DNA of 64,000 nucleotides from Quillaja saponaria (taxonomy: Eukaryota; Streptophyta; Magnoliopsida; Fabales; Quillajaceae), in NCBI GenBank assembly GCA_029379385.1, contig CM055612.1:12338001-12402000 (forward strand). Direction: 5' to 3'. Position numbers and translations under genes: made by a program. Numbering within the stretch: position 1 is the first letter of the stretch; every line of letters begins with the position of its first letter. Under the pieces are notes generated by a model. That model made no database searches. It saw nothing but the letters and a program-made list of their open reading frames with translations, and was not told where the DNA came from. This document shows positions 24,971-36,140 of the stretch, in pieces.

Positions 24971-25658
24971 GTTAATTGGATTTGTTGTGTATGTAATGGA
25001 AGTCGTATATATGTCTGAAGGATGAGGAGCGTGGGGGATGACAGTGAAAAAGAATGTTTATGTGTTTGATATTGTGGTTAGGATTATAATGGGGTTGTCT
25101 TCTTTGACTCATTGGAGGTTTAAGTTGCAGCTTTTTTATTTTTTGGTTGCTTTTGTTACATTATGAATGCTTTTTTTCATTTTGGGCTTTGCATTAATTT
25201 GGTCATGAGAAAATGTCACCAAGCTAATTAAAGGAGTGTATGGAACTAACTTTATAGTAAATTAAGTACACTCTCATCTCATACTAAAACAACACTCAAA
25301 ATTAAAATTTGGAAAATCGACATTTTCTCTTCTTGTATGTAGGAAAAATTAACAATGTTAAATAATCATTTGTACAAAAAAAAAAGAAAAAAGTATTTAT
25401 GATTTATTTAAAAATATAAATTTTGATATATATATTTTTTTCATATGTATACAGGCATAACTTTCTATTATTTTTCTCTAAATTATTTTTTAACACTGTA
25501 AATTTGGCATCTATTTAATGTCCTTTTAATCATTAAGAAGTATAATTTACTCTAAATTAAAACATGTTTAAGATATTTAATTGAGTTGAAATGAACCTAA
25601 GGTTTTATATGTTTAATTAGGACTAGTTTACTAGTGTTACTAAAACTTATTTAATAAT

Positions 25659-25900
25659 GGGTTTGTCTAATGGTCAAGCTAGCTAGTACTCAAGAAGAAC
25701 TCTTTCTATAAAGTTGAAAGTTCGAGTTCCCTTGCCAACTCTTATTAGAAGTAAATTTACGTTCCTACACATGTTCGTGACTACTCTTGGAAGAACTTTT
25801 AATTTTGACCCTGACATAAGTGTGGTGAGGGTTCTTCCAGATATAGAGTGGTAGTGATGTGGGCAAAATAATTCCTGCCGGAATGTATGAGATCAACTCA
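25659..25900 (+). mobile_element. tRNA-derived SINE, copy 2
   Basis: It begins with A-box-like GGTTTGTCTAATGGTCAAGC, has B-box-like AAAGTTCGAGTTCCC about 45 bases on, and then a body with ATAGAGTGGTAGTGATGTGG near the 3' end. The same layout is present on the - strand at 6283-6450. The B-box resembles the Pol III consensus closely. I reject a working tRNA because no acceptor stem closes around these boxes. Confidence 0.7.
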
Positions 25901-26652
25901 ATTTTGGGTCTTTTGACCAACTGACCCAACCGAGTCGGTTACTTCAAATGTCGACCAACTAAACAACCAAAAGTTTCAGTTATTCAAAATTTCAACATTT
26001 AGAATCAGTGGGTATCGATTGGTTGTTGATCTCTACAGATTTTTTTTTTTTATATTCAGACAAAAAAAAGACCAAAATGAAGGTATTCAATGTAATTTAT
26101 TTTCAATCAACCACTAGATCTAAAAGTAAAACAATACGACCGATCATTAAAAAAAATTCAATTTTAAAATTTCAGGTTCCTACATCTAAACCCAATATAA
26201 TTTATTAGCAAAAATATCGATCCACAAATTCTAAATCACTAAATCTAAACCTATAACCTATATGAAAATGTAAAAAATCGCATAAATTAACATATATAAT
26301 GATAAATCAAAAAATCAAATTAGAAGAAAGAGCTTCTCTAGTAAGCACCATTAAAGCCGAGAAGCTAAGATGAGAATCAATTAGGAGAAAGAAAGCTAGC
26401 ATCGATTCATTAAATTCTAGAAACAGACTGCTACTAAATCACCGAAAACATTAAAACAATGAGAGAGAATATCTAAGCATTAAGAAGATGGACGGAGGTG
26501 AAGCAACTTGGATGGGAGGAATCATCGTCTCACCTCCTTTTTAAACCAAAAGAGTCTAGAGCTCTTACCTCTCTACTCTAATCTCTGGTGGCTGAATATA
26601 AGGGGTTCTAAAAGAATAAGGCTTTTTATTTATTTATTTTTATTTATAAAAC
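25901..26652. other. Intergenic, no gene seen
   Basis: I see no supported gene here. The first part is AT-rich. A less AT-rich patch at 26340-26600 has no long open frame, and the open frame at 26008-26208 looks accidental. Confidence 0.5.
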
Positions 26653-26900
26653 ACTACAAGGAAAATAGGTATCATCGATAACGAACTATTATTGTTAAAA
26701 CCGTTATCCTTATCATAAATACTCATCTACGACAACCCCCTATCGCATATATGTAGTGAAAGCCATCATGTTTATTGTAGATGACCTCAACTACGACAAA
26801 GTGGACACAAATTAGTATTTGTGACTGTTGAGTGGACGCAGATGCTTGTTGCAGATATGTATTTGCGTCTGGGAACACTATACTAATAAGGGAAAGTTTA
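26653..26900 (+). mobile_element. CACTA (En/Spm) transposon terminus
   Basis: It begins CACTACAAGGAAAATAGG, the canonical start of plant CACTA terminal repeats. Behind it are repeated subterminal words around CTACGACA and its relatives (26729, 26791 and others), as expected for the binding sites of this superfamily. The opposite end (…TTGTAGTG) was not found before the tandem array, so the element is truncated or its other end is gone. Confidence 0.6.
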
Positions 26901-26912
26901 TACTCTACTCAC

Positions 26913-27050
26913 TAGTGACATGAGAGCAGAAGCAGATAATTTGGATGGCGATGTTTTCCATTTTTTTTGCAACAACAACTTATCGTCCCTTAGCTCATCA
27001 TCTGGCTCGCCTGGGGTTAATTGTGATTCCCCAAAATATTGATCAATACC
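26913..27050 (-). other. Exon-like segment next to the CACTA end, product unknown
   Basis: On the - strand a TTGCAG acceptor is followed by 138 bp (46 codons) open in phase 0 and ending at a GTGAGT donor. The peptide is polar (it includes G-E-P-D-D-E-L-R-D-D-K and K-W-K-T-S-P-S-K-L) and does not look like random AT-rich translation. It may be an exon of the CACTA element or of a lost host gene. I do not recognise it. Confidence 0.35.
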
Positions 27051-27550
27051 CTGCAATAAGTCACATAAGTAAGTTATATGGTTTAGTTAGGAAAAAAACC
27101 AGAAATATACATATCATTTAACAATTATAACTTAGAAGTATTAGAATTCAAAATTTTGAACTTAGAAAGCATTACATGCATAACTTTTTTTCCAGTTGAT
27201 CCCAACAAGAAATCGTTTATTCCCACAAGTCTTACCCGTCCCTTAAGGAGGCATGTTTTACTATTTTTTTTCCCCTGAAGCTAGGTTTTTAAAGTTTTCT
27301 ATCCTAAATATTAAACATGAATAAAAAATTTCCGATTGATCCAAATGATAAACTGTTTATTCCTACAAATCTTATTTGTTCTCACAAATGTATTAGTACT
27401 CTCAACTCGTCAAAAGAGGTTTGGCTTAAAATTTTTCCCCAAAGCCCAATTTTCAAAGCTTTCTAACCAGGGGCAGACCCAGGATTTTTCTTTAGTTCGG
27501 GCCGAAGTTGTATTGAATTTTTCGTTTTAAGTTTTAAACTATCTTAAAGT

Positions 27551-27720
27551 ATGAAGGTGATGATTCAAATAATCACATAAAAACAAACAATTTATATCCT
27601 TCATCGCCAATGAAGGCGGGGATCCAAATAATCACATAAAAACAAACAATTTATGCATTCATCACCCATGAAGGTAGGGATCCAAATAATCACATAAAAA
27701 CAAAAAATAATACATTTCAT
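27551..27720 (+). repeat. Three 58-59-bp subterminal repeats of the hAT element
   Basis: Units begin at 27551, 27610 and 27668, each with ATGAAGG…CAAATAATCACATAAAAACA. They lie between the left terminus and the end of the transposase frame, a usual place for hAT transposase binding sites. Confidence 0.85.
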
Positions 27721-30161
27721 CGAAACATAAACTGAGATCGGCATCTCTTCCTTGAAGCAAATTCATCAATTATCTCACCCGTAGAAAATTCGTCTGCAAT
27801 TTCTTTCTCAATATACAAAAGTGTGCAACCTCTAAGAAACTTATCATTCATCTTATTACGAAGCCAAGTCTTGATAATTCTCAGTGCTGAAAATGATTGC
27901 TCTTTTGTTGCTATTGAAACAGGAAGTGTTAAGACCAAACAGATTAATCTATCAACTAGAAAAAACTTGGAGCTTTTGTCAATTAAAATTAGTTTTTGGC
28001 AAAGTTTAGAAAGTGGTGAAGATTGCATATTTGGATTTCGATACACATCATACTCATAATGTCGTAACTCATAACAGAGCATAAACAAATCTTTTTCAGT
28101 GAAATCTTTTGGATAATACTTTTCTGCAAGTGTATGGATTTTTTCAACACTAAACAACCTAAAAGTGTCTCTAGGATCTAATGATGAACTAAGAATAAGT
28201 AGTTCAACAACTTTCTCATTAAATCTAATGTTCAACTCTTGTAATTGAGAATCTATGACAAGAAGAAAGATATTAACTCGATAATGATGCTTAGTAGTGT
28301 GATCTTTCTGATGACAATGACCACGACCAACAAGGTTGGGAGCACTCATGTCCATAATTGCAATATCATAATTTTTACAAAATGATTCCACCTCTTTAAG
28401 AAGATTTTCCCAACCAAATTCCCTAAGCTCTGTAACTATTTTTTTATTGATGACACAAGACTCATTGCATCTAGTCTAACTTGAGATTTACGCTGCAAAG
28501 CTTGATATAGATGATGTGTGATTCCTAAAATATCTTTCATTAGATGCAAAATAAACACAAACTCAAAAGACATCAAGGCATCTAGTGCTACATTTGCCTC
28601 TGCACATTAAGATTGGGTACCATCATCAATTACTTTTTGGAGAACAATACTTGTTGCATAAAACAACTTCAATAAACTCCAAATAGAATTCAAGTGTGAA
28701 CTCTAGCGAATGTCTCCAGCATGTTGTAAAGATGGAAGTTAATTAGCTCCTCTACTGGTTTCAATTTCCTTTCTATCAATCATATCAGCTATATGTGCTG
28801 CATGTAGTGCTTGCAATTCATCAAGATGTTTAGAAGAAGTATGAGCAATATTCACAATTATACTAAGCACAGAGAAGAAGTTGTATATCACATATTTGGT
28901 TGCTCTAACCAATGCTAACTGAAGCCAATGAGCAAAGCAATCAATAAAATAGGCGGATGGACAATCATTAAGAAATAGAGCTTATAGCCCTTTAAACTCA
29001 CCGCGCATATTACTAGCTTCATCGTACCCTGACCACGAAGACTTGCTATATTGAGCCTTTGATGAGAAAGGACATCAGATTTTTTATTTTTCAAAGTCAA
29101 TGATGTAGTTTCTCTTACATTAACAAGATCAAAGAACTGCTCTCTTAGAATGCCCCCATTGTCAACAAATCTTAAAACAATTGTCATTTGCTCTTTCAAT
29201 GATTCATCAAGAGCTTCATCAACTAAAATACAAAATCTTGAATCACCTAATTCATCACAAATGGTCTTTTGGACTTTACTAGAAATAATCTCTAAAATCT
29301 CCTTTATATTTTTGGAGAAATATATGTTGCATTTTTTGGAGCATTAGCTAGGACAACATTTTCAACATTCTTATCAAAACTAGCACCATACTTGATCAAT
29401 TCAACAAAATTTCCCCTATTTTTAGAACCTTCACTTTCATCATGGCCTCTAAATGCACATACTTGAAATGCTAACCAACGCACGGCATCAATGAAAGTCT
29501 TGAGACGTAGTCTATTAGCTGCTATTTGTTCAAAGGTTTGCTTATAAATTGCCATCTCAATATGTTGACCCACTTTTTTCAAATCTCTGCATTTCTGTTG
29601 AGCTATGTTATGAAAAGAATTTTTGGTCTTACCCTCATGGCTAAACAATGTACATTCATTCCCACCCACTCTTTTCCAAGTAGTAAAGCCATTCACAATA
29701 AATGTTTCAAAGCCAGGATGCCCACTTTTGTTACAAAAAAGAAAACATGGCAAACAAGAAGAAGCATTTTTTTTCTGGTGAGTATTCTAACCAAGAATAT
29801 TATTTGTACCAATTCACTTGAAAATGTTGAAAATGCCATTAAAGTCTCTTGTTGGATACTCTTTAAGAATAGGTTGATATGGTCCAAGGCTAAGATATGC
29901 CCTTCGAATTTCATAATGCTCATTGATATCATAATCATTTATTTGCTTGCGAATTCCAAGATCTCGTTTCAAAAGACAATTGTTAGTTTCTTCTTCAATC
30001 TCAATTCTAGGAATCTTTGCAGGGCAATCATCACAAGTTAAAACGGGAATAAATGATGGAGGTTGTGGCAAAGTAGATGGTGGAGTCCGAGTCTCAATAT
30101 TGCTCTCTAGAATTTCCATAATTGTCTTCTTAAAAAAAGAATCAATAGTTTTTGATTTCAT
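27717..30161 (-). pseudogene. hAT transposase (DUF4371, zinc finger MYM/TTF-type), broken
   Basis: Reads from a true ATG at 30159-30161 leftward. In order: a start M-K-S-K-T-I-D-S-F-F; the block G-P-Y-Q-P at the entry to the TTF-type zinc finger; L-P-C-F-L-F-C; the DUF4371 region with I-L-V-D-E-A-L-D-E-S (first catalytic Asp); G-Q-G and, in another frame, the Y-D..N-M-R-G-E and C-F-A-H-W-L-Q blocks; and the C-terminal hAT dimerisation domain with T-K-E-Q-S-F-S-A-L-R-I-I-K-T-W-L-R. The last 224 codons (27717-28391) are open. Stops and frameshifts near 28435, 28600, 29000, 29340 and 29815 prevent a full protein. Overlapping + strand open frames are shadows. Confidence 0.88.
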
Positions 30162-30336
30162 GATTTCACCTATGTATACAAGGAAGGCATTTAATTAAAT
30201 GTAGTACATAGTCCATACTTCATAGCAATAGATTCTTAGAATACCATCAGTAATCCTACCTAAACAAAACCATTTACCTAAGCATTTTCATCTATGTTAT
30301 ATTTTTATTTACCTATGGTCTGTGGATTACTGTCTC

Positions 30337-30653
30337 AAGTAAAAATTGAAATGTCATCAAACTCTCATATATATATATATATATATATATGGCCATCATA
30401 GAAATTAGAAAATGAAAATGCAAAACTGGGACAGCAAAACTTACCAGAAAATTGCAATACCCACTATTCCTCATATCCAAGACAATTAGGCAAACGATTG
30501 AAGTCTAAGTAAAAATTGAAATATCATCGAACTCTCATATATGACCATCATAGAAATTATAAAATGAAAATACAAAATTGGCCAGCAAAACTTAACAGAA
30601 AATTGTAATCTCCACTTTTCCTTATATCCAAGACAAGTAAGCAAACGATTGAA
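30337..30653 (+). repeat. 170-bp tandem duplication near the hAT right end
   Basis: Copy one is 30337-30506 and copy two 30507-30653. Both start AAGTAAAAATTGAAAT and end near CAAACGATTGAA. A long (AT)n run makes the first copy longer. It lies upstream of the transposase start and may hold subterminal binding sites or the promoter. Confidence 0.8.
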
Positions 30654-31569
30654 CCCTTAGACCAAATTAGGAGCAAATCAAAATTTTAAAGTTTAGGACT
30701 CCAGATGGATAGAACTATGGAAGAAGAAAACGCATAGAGAAAAATGCAAATTTTTTTGGCCAAAAGAGAAAAGGGCTATTGATTTTTTTTTTGGTAGACA
30801 AAAGGCTATTGTCTATTGATTTTGATTTAGCTCATCATTACATGACATGATGAGTTGCTTGCTTCTTCTTCTTTTTTTTTTTTTTTTTTAGCTGTTTTTA
30901 AGCTTTACAGATGCAGTGGGCGGTAGTGGGAAGCAGAGTAAGTGCAGTCTGCAGAAGCAATCCCCATCTTTTGTAACTTTATCAATATATATATATATAT
31001 ATATACTTTGTACATTGGGTTTTTGAATTGAGACCTGGGAAGGCCAATGTAACTTTTTTTTTATTGTTTTTCAAGAAATTTTGGCCTGAGTCAGGGCCTC
31101 GCGGCCCCCCGGGGTCCATCTCTATTTTTAGCCTAAACACATAAATATGCATAAATTTTTCTAGTTGATCTAAACAAGAAACATTTTATTCCTAAATCTT
31201 ATTCGATACTCCTAGCCTCTTCGATCAAATGTTCGTTTTACCCTTTTGGCTCCTGAAGCTTGATCTTCAAAGCTATATAGCCAAAAACATGCATAAATAT
31301 TTTCCTAGTTGGCCTAAACGAGAAATTGTTTATTTCTACAAGTCTTTCGTTTCCATGGACAAAAATAAATAATAAATAAGTAAATAAATAAATAAATAAT
31401 CTATACCTTTATAATCATCATTTGTTATAATATGTTTCCATTATAAGAAAGATGCATTAACTGATCTCACCAAGTTAAAAGAGACATCATACATATATAT
31501 ATATATATTGCTAAAAAAAAAAAAAAACTAATAGATGATGAGAATCAAAGTTTTTCTTAAGTTAAAAGT

Positions 31570-33439
31570 TTGTATAATCCTCCATTCTTCCATGAAGTAA
31601 ATAGATAAAGCAATTCAGACTTAAGAAGCACCTGTGTCAAATGGACATAAAAAGTTTAATGATGGGTCTAATTGCTTTGTGGAAGCCGTGTTACTGTTAG
31701 CAGCAATACTGAAAATAGGAAATTAGGAGATTAAACTAAATTGGAGTCTTAATTGAAGGTGCCAAGTCCTAAATGCCTTACAATGTTTGATAATATGTTA
31801 AAAAAAAGAAAAAGAATCTAATTATTATTCTTTTGGTTGTGATTGAGAATTGGGAAGTGGATGTTTAATAAAGGTAATTAAAAGTTTGAGAATAACAAAG
31901 ATAATAGTAGTTAAATGAATAAGAAATAGGAAGTTGAATTAAGTGTGTTTGTGATGGATAAATATAATTTAAGTATTTGGTTAATTTTAGGTAATTAAGT
32001 TAAATTCAATAATTGAAACTTGATCAATATAGGGTTGGTAGAAACTTTGTTGGGAAGTATATTTTTATATGAACATATTTATATAAGGGCAAAACATGCT
32101 TAGTAGGTGTTTAATGAAAAGTTACGAGCAAACTTTAAATAAATACTTGAAACTTAGTAACTCTAGATTGTTGTAATTAAAATGTTATAAATTATAAAAT
32201 GGAAAAAACTAAATAATATTTGGGAAATGTAATTGCAGCTCCAAAACTATGATTGAGCCAACGACGCACGTGAATGCAAGAGGGAGTAATGATCAATATT
32301 GGTATATGGTGAATGGTTAACTATTATCTTTAGGGGCTAAATTATTATGTGTAATTATATGTGTATTTGAATAGATGTGATACATGGAAAATAAGCAAGT
32401 GCAATATTTAAGTGATTTATTTGAATTGTGTTTGATATTGGTTGTGGTTGATAAGGGCCAACAAAGTGAGATTTTTCTGAGAAATGATTTTTATTTTTGA
32501 AATTGAAATCCAGGTGCATCTAGGATATTTTGATTTGATATTTTGATATGAAGTACTTTGATTCTGACAATTGTTTTAAAAGAAATGAGTGCTCAGCCCT
32601 GGTGGAATGGATTATGTATGGAAAATTAACTTGTTATGCGGAGCGTAAATGCCCGGTGGGAGGAGATACTGTTGTGTGGGACTGAGTTACTATATTGGCA
32701 TTTTGCTTGCTTTTTATGTTTTTTATGCTTTGATTGCTTTGATTGTTTTAGGTGGATTATACAGTGTACAAATTGATGTGTTAAGTTTTATATTTCCGTA
32801 TTTGTATATGTGTACTCTTAGTAGTTTTGAAATATATGACATGTTGATATTAATTGATAATATATTCTATACATGTGTTGGGTGATGTTAGTACCCTTTG
32901 GATACAATTTTTCACTCACGGAGTCCGTATGACTCATCCTTATTTTGTGGGTAATTTTTTTAGTAACAGGATCTCAAGGATGGCAGTTACTGATAATGGA
33001 CTTTGCCGAGTGTTTAGCGGCAAGGAAATTTTTCAGAATCTCAATCTTGAAGTCAAATGATAAAAGTTTGTAGTCACATTAGAGCTATGTGGTTCCTGGT
33101 CTTATGTAGTATAATAGTCTAGTTAATTGTGATTATGATCAGAAGCAAGCGGAGCTTCTTGTTGTCTTCATTGTTATAGTTGTTATTGTATAACAATAGA
33201 AATGTGTTTTTATATTTTATGAGCATGTTCCACTTTATGGAGAACCCCTACCAAAATTTTTAATAAATTGTTACAAGTTTTAGTAAACAATTTTTTTTAG
33301 TCAACTCATATTTTATAAAATGTACTTTTACTCTTTAGTTTAGTCAAGTGTCATGTTCATTTCTTGTTTGAAATCAGGGTTACGGAGGTTTGGTTTTCTA
33401 TTTTTTCGGTTAGTCATACCTTCGAAAAAGGGTATGACA
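31570..33439 (+). mobile_element. LTR related to the 10-kb solo LTR, copy 2
   Basis: Its 3' end is clear: GGGTATGACA at 33430-33439, after which the 140-bp array resumes. Blocks shared with the copy at 10082-11742 include GAGTGCTCAGCCCTGGTGG (32587), TTGGTTGTGGTTGATAAGGGCCAACAAAGTGA, TAGTACCCTTTGG followed by CACTCACGGAGTCC, and the 3' end. It also shares GAGCCAACGACGCACGTGAAT with the copy near 58.1 kb. The 5' end is uncertain: TGTATAATCC near 31571 resembles the family start, but the expected 5-base duplicate of GTTTT is not visible there. No coding domain was found. Confidence 0.65.
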
Positions 33440-34140
33440 GTTTTACTATTTTTCCCTTCAAATCCGTTTTTCAAAACTTTCTAGCATAAACACATGCATA
33501 AATTTTTTGGTTGATTAAAACGAGAAACTAATTTTCTTACAATTCATTTTCGTGCAACTAAAAACTATGTACTTTCTATACTGTATAAATATTTATATGC
33601 TTTGGAATGTTCTCACTATTGGCAAGTTACTTACATGGAACACCTATAGAATAGTATTTTTTTTTTTTTTTTTCCTTAATAGGTCGGCCTGGTGTACACT
33701 GATTATGCATGACACTTACTTTCAGCAAGTATATGAATTATGAGACTTTTATTAAGCTATATTTGTTGATTAAGTATATGCAAGTATTAGAAAGTTTCTG
33801 CGAGTGTATTAAAGTCCATTTGCATGCATTGTTACTAGTATGTAAATATATATATATAAGAAAATACTGGTTTTAGAATATATATATATATATGTAAATA
33901 TATATGTAAAGCTATATTCTTAAATGTTTTTCATGTAATTTTTAGATTGAGCATTTTAGAAAATACTGGTTTTAGAATTCACTTGTACAACATGACTAAT
34001 TGAGCGGTTTAGAGAAATAAGTTCATTTTCAGATTAAGCATGTCTAAGTCAGGATATTACATTTTATTTCTTAAATTTTATTGTAAAATAATTTATTACC
34101 TATTTTTAATAAATAATAAGATAGAAAATAATAAAAAAAA

Positions 34141-34597
34141 AATTTAAATATATATAATTTTTAAGCTAGAAATAAACATTGATTGAAAATTTTTAACATT
34201 ATAAGTTTAATAAAAAAAAGTAAAATAAGATAAATATAATTTACGATAATATATATTTAACGTGAACACAAATCCAAACTAAATACAAAAGGTTAAAAAT
34301 CAACATGAATATACATTGAGTTGAGTCATACAATCATTTTCATATATTAAAAGACTTTATATTGGATTTTGATCCACAAATAATAAGGTCCAGATAAAAA
34401 AAATATAGAAAAAAAATTCAAGTTATATAATTTTTAAGCTAGAAATAAACATAGATTGAAAATTTTTAACATTATAAATTTAATAGAAAGAGTAAAATAA
34501 GATAAATATAATTTACAATAATATATATTTAAGATGAACACAAAGTCAAACTAAATATAAAAGGTTAAAAGTCAATTTGAGCACCCACTGAGTTGAG
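34141..34597 (+). repeat. Direct repeat of about 185 bp
   Basis: Copy one 34141-34326 and copy two 34415-34597 agree through most of their length, sharing TATAATTTTTAAGCTAGAAA, AGATAAATATAATTTAC and CATTGAGTTGAG/CACTGAGTTGAG at the end. About 90 bases separate them. Function is unknown. Confidence 0.8.
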
Positions 34598-34639
34598 AGA
34601 TACACTTTTTTTATGTACTAGCTTTGTGTCATATGCATT

Positions 34640-35180
34640 GCGTGCAAATCATGTTTATGATATATATATATATGTTATTAAAAAATGATGTTCATATGAA
34701 TAAATTATAGTTAATAAAAAATAATACTCTAATTGACATTAAACAAAAAAAATAAATCAAATAAAAGTTTTAATTCATAATATAAATATATAATTTTTAA
34801 AAATTGTAAAGATAAAAAGAGAAATGACATAACATTATTCTAATAATAAAAACTATACTCTTAATATTTTCTTGTAATTCATAATTTTTTTAAAAAAATT
34901 TAATTTATAATATTATAATTATTTGTAACTTATTTGATAAAAAAATTTGAGAAATTCAACCTTAATTACTATTTATATATAGTTATTGATAAATTATAGA
35001 TTTAATACTATTGAAAAAAATTAGGACAAAAAAATCAATAGTCATAAAACAATTACAATCCTATTAATATTAAAATAGAGAAGAATTAGAAAAGATGTAA
35101 AAAAGTAAAAATAAATTAAATAGTCTATTTGAATCAAAATGCCAACTAATTAAAATGTTCTCTATAATAGTAAAAAATCA
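34640..35180 (-). repeat. AT-rich dispersed repeat, copy in reverse orientation
   Basis: The reverse complement of this stretch matches 50790-51250 in order. Shared blocks include CTTTTCTAATTCTTCTCTAT, TGACTATTGATATTTTTTGTCC-like text, AAATCTATAATTT and AATTATAATATTATAAATTA. It is a non-coding family member; ends are not defined. Confidence 0.65.
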
Positions 35181-36091
35181 TAAAGATATTTAAAAAAGAA
35201 AAATCTCTTCAACTAAACCACTTTTATATTCATAAACAAATATATAGTAAACGTTTGAAGGTTCAAATTCTCAAATTCAATTTCAAGCTTTATGCAAATA
35301 GAAGTTTTGCTAATGTTATTATATATATTAGACAATTCTAAAACTATTAAGACGCTTTGAAAAAAAAAAGAAAACAATTTATATTAGAACAAAACTTTAA
35401 CCATTTAATTAGAAATATATTCATAGTTTCAATTAAATTTATTAAGTTTCAAATTTTCAATTTCATTCAAACTCTAAAATTTTGGAATCACTAGACAATT
35501 TATATTAGAACAAAATTCTAATTATTTAATTAAAAATATATTTATAATTAATTAGAAGAACGGTTCTATTTAGGTAGATATTAAGAATATGTGATAATAT
35601 TAAAATTTTAATAACTAGTAAAGATAAAGTAGGAAATTAAAATTTTTTAATGCTATTTTATATATAATAGAGATATAAATAGATAGATTTTGTTCATATT
35701 TTTGTATATAAAAAAGTATTAATAAATAAGTTCGAATGATTCAGATGTTTCTGAGTTGAATTTTTTTTTTTTTATCCGAGTATATTACCTCGTCCGAAAT
35801 AAAAGATAAAAGATTACGAATTCGAAATTTGAGTTTAATGAATTCTCAAGTTCTATCCGGATTCGATCCAATCAAATCCGACGGGGTTAATCGGGTTCCA
35901 AATTTTCTGCGTACCCTTTGCAAACAATATCTATGCCATTTCTTTTTAAGTCGTGAAAAATATACTATCCCTATTCTTGTTCAGTAATCCAGCTCCCTCT
36001 TAAAACCCAGAAGTCCATCCTCTGTTTTATCTCTTTTTGCAACAAACAATCCAAATTCCAAACTCCTCTTGGTAACGCATAATTTCCGAGA

Positions 36092-36100
36092 AAACCCTAA
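36092..36100 (+). promoter_or_regulatory. Telo-box in the eIF2 alpha leader
   Basis: AAACCCTAA lies 41 bases before the ATG. Telo-boxes are common close to the start of plant genes for the translation machinery, which fits the gene. The effect here is inferred from position only. Confidence 0.45.
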
Positions 36101-36140
36101 CTTCACCAGAAAACTCCGAGAAAACAAAGTAGTAAATTCC

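Larger units (their letters stand above)
27468..31124 (-). mobile_element. hAT transposon, DUF4371/ZMYM-like type, inactive
   Basis: The left end starts CAGGGGCAGACCCAGG, a typical plant hAT terminus. The right end, reverse-complemented, is TAGAGATGGACCCCGG, related mostly by transitions. The flanking 8-mers are TTTCTAAC (27460-27467) and TTTTTAGC (31125-31132). Each differs by one transition from TTTCTAGC, the sequence at the same place in an uninterrupted repeat unit near 33480, so the original 8-bp target can be read. It carries one transposase pseudogene on the - strand and tandem subterminal repeats at both ends. Length is 3657 bp. Confidence 0.85.
27170..33560 (+). repeat. Tandem array of about 140-bp units, split by two transposons
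   Basis: Equivalent points of five units (each near ACATGCATAAATTTTT..GTTGAT..AAACGAGAAA) lie at about 27174, 27314, 31148, 31288 and 33492. Neighbouring units are 140 bases apart where uninterrupted. The hAT element (27468-31124) separates units 2 and 3, and an LTR ending at 33439 separates units 4 and 5. Each unit also carries a TTTCAAAGCTTTCTAGC-like block. It is satellite-like and non-coding. Confidence 0.75.
33560..35990. other. Very AT-rich intergenic region, no gene seen
   Basis: It holds (AT)n runs near 33847-33905, a 21-base direct repeat (AGAAAATACTGGTTTTAGAA at about 33858 and 33958), and the two repeats listed separately. No open frame here has a recognisable product. Confidence 0.6.

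Noticed and set aside
25659..25735. Possible tRNA gene
   Set aside because: A- and B-box-like stretches are present, but there is no closing acceptor stem, and a second copy with the same extra body shows that it is a SINE.
29526..30041. 171-codon + strand open frame
   Set aside because: It runs opposite the hAT transposase, whose - strand text has clear family motifs; the + frame has none.
31486..31570. Exact 5' limit of LTR copy 2
   Set aside because: TGTATAATCC near 31571 resembles the family start, but the flanking bases do not match GTTTT after the 3' end, so no exact limit is claimed.
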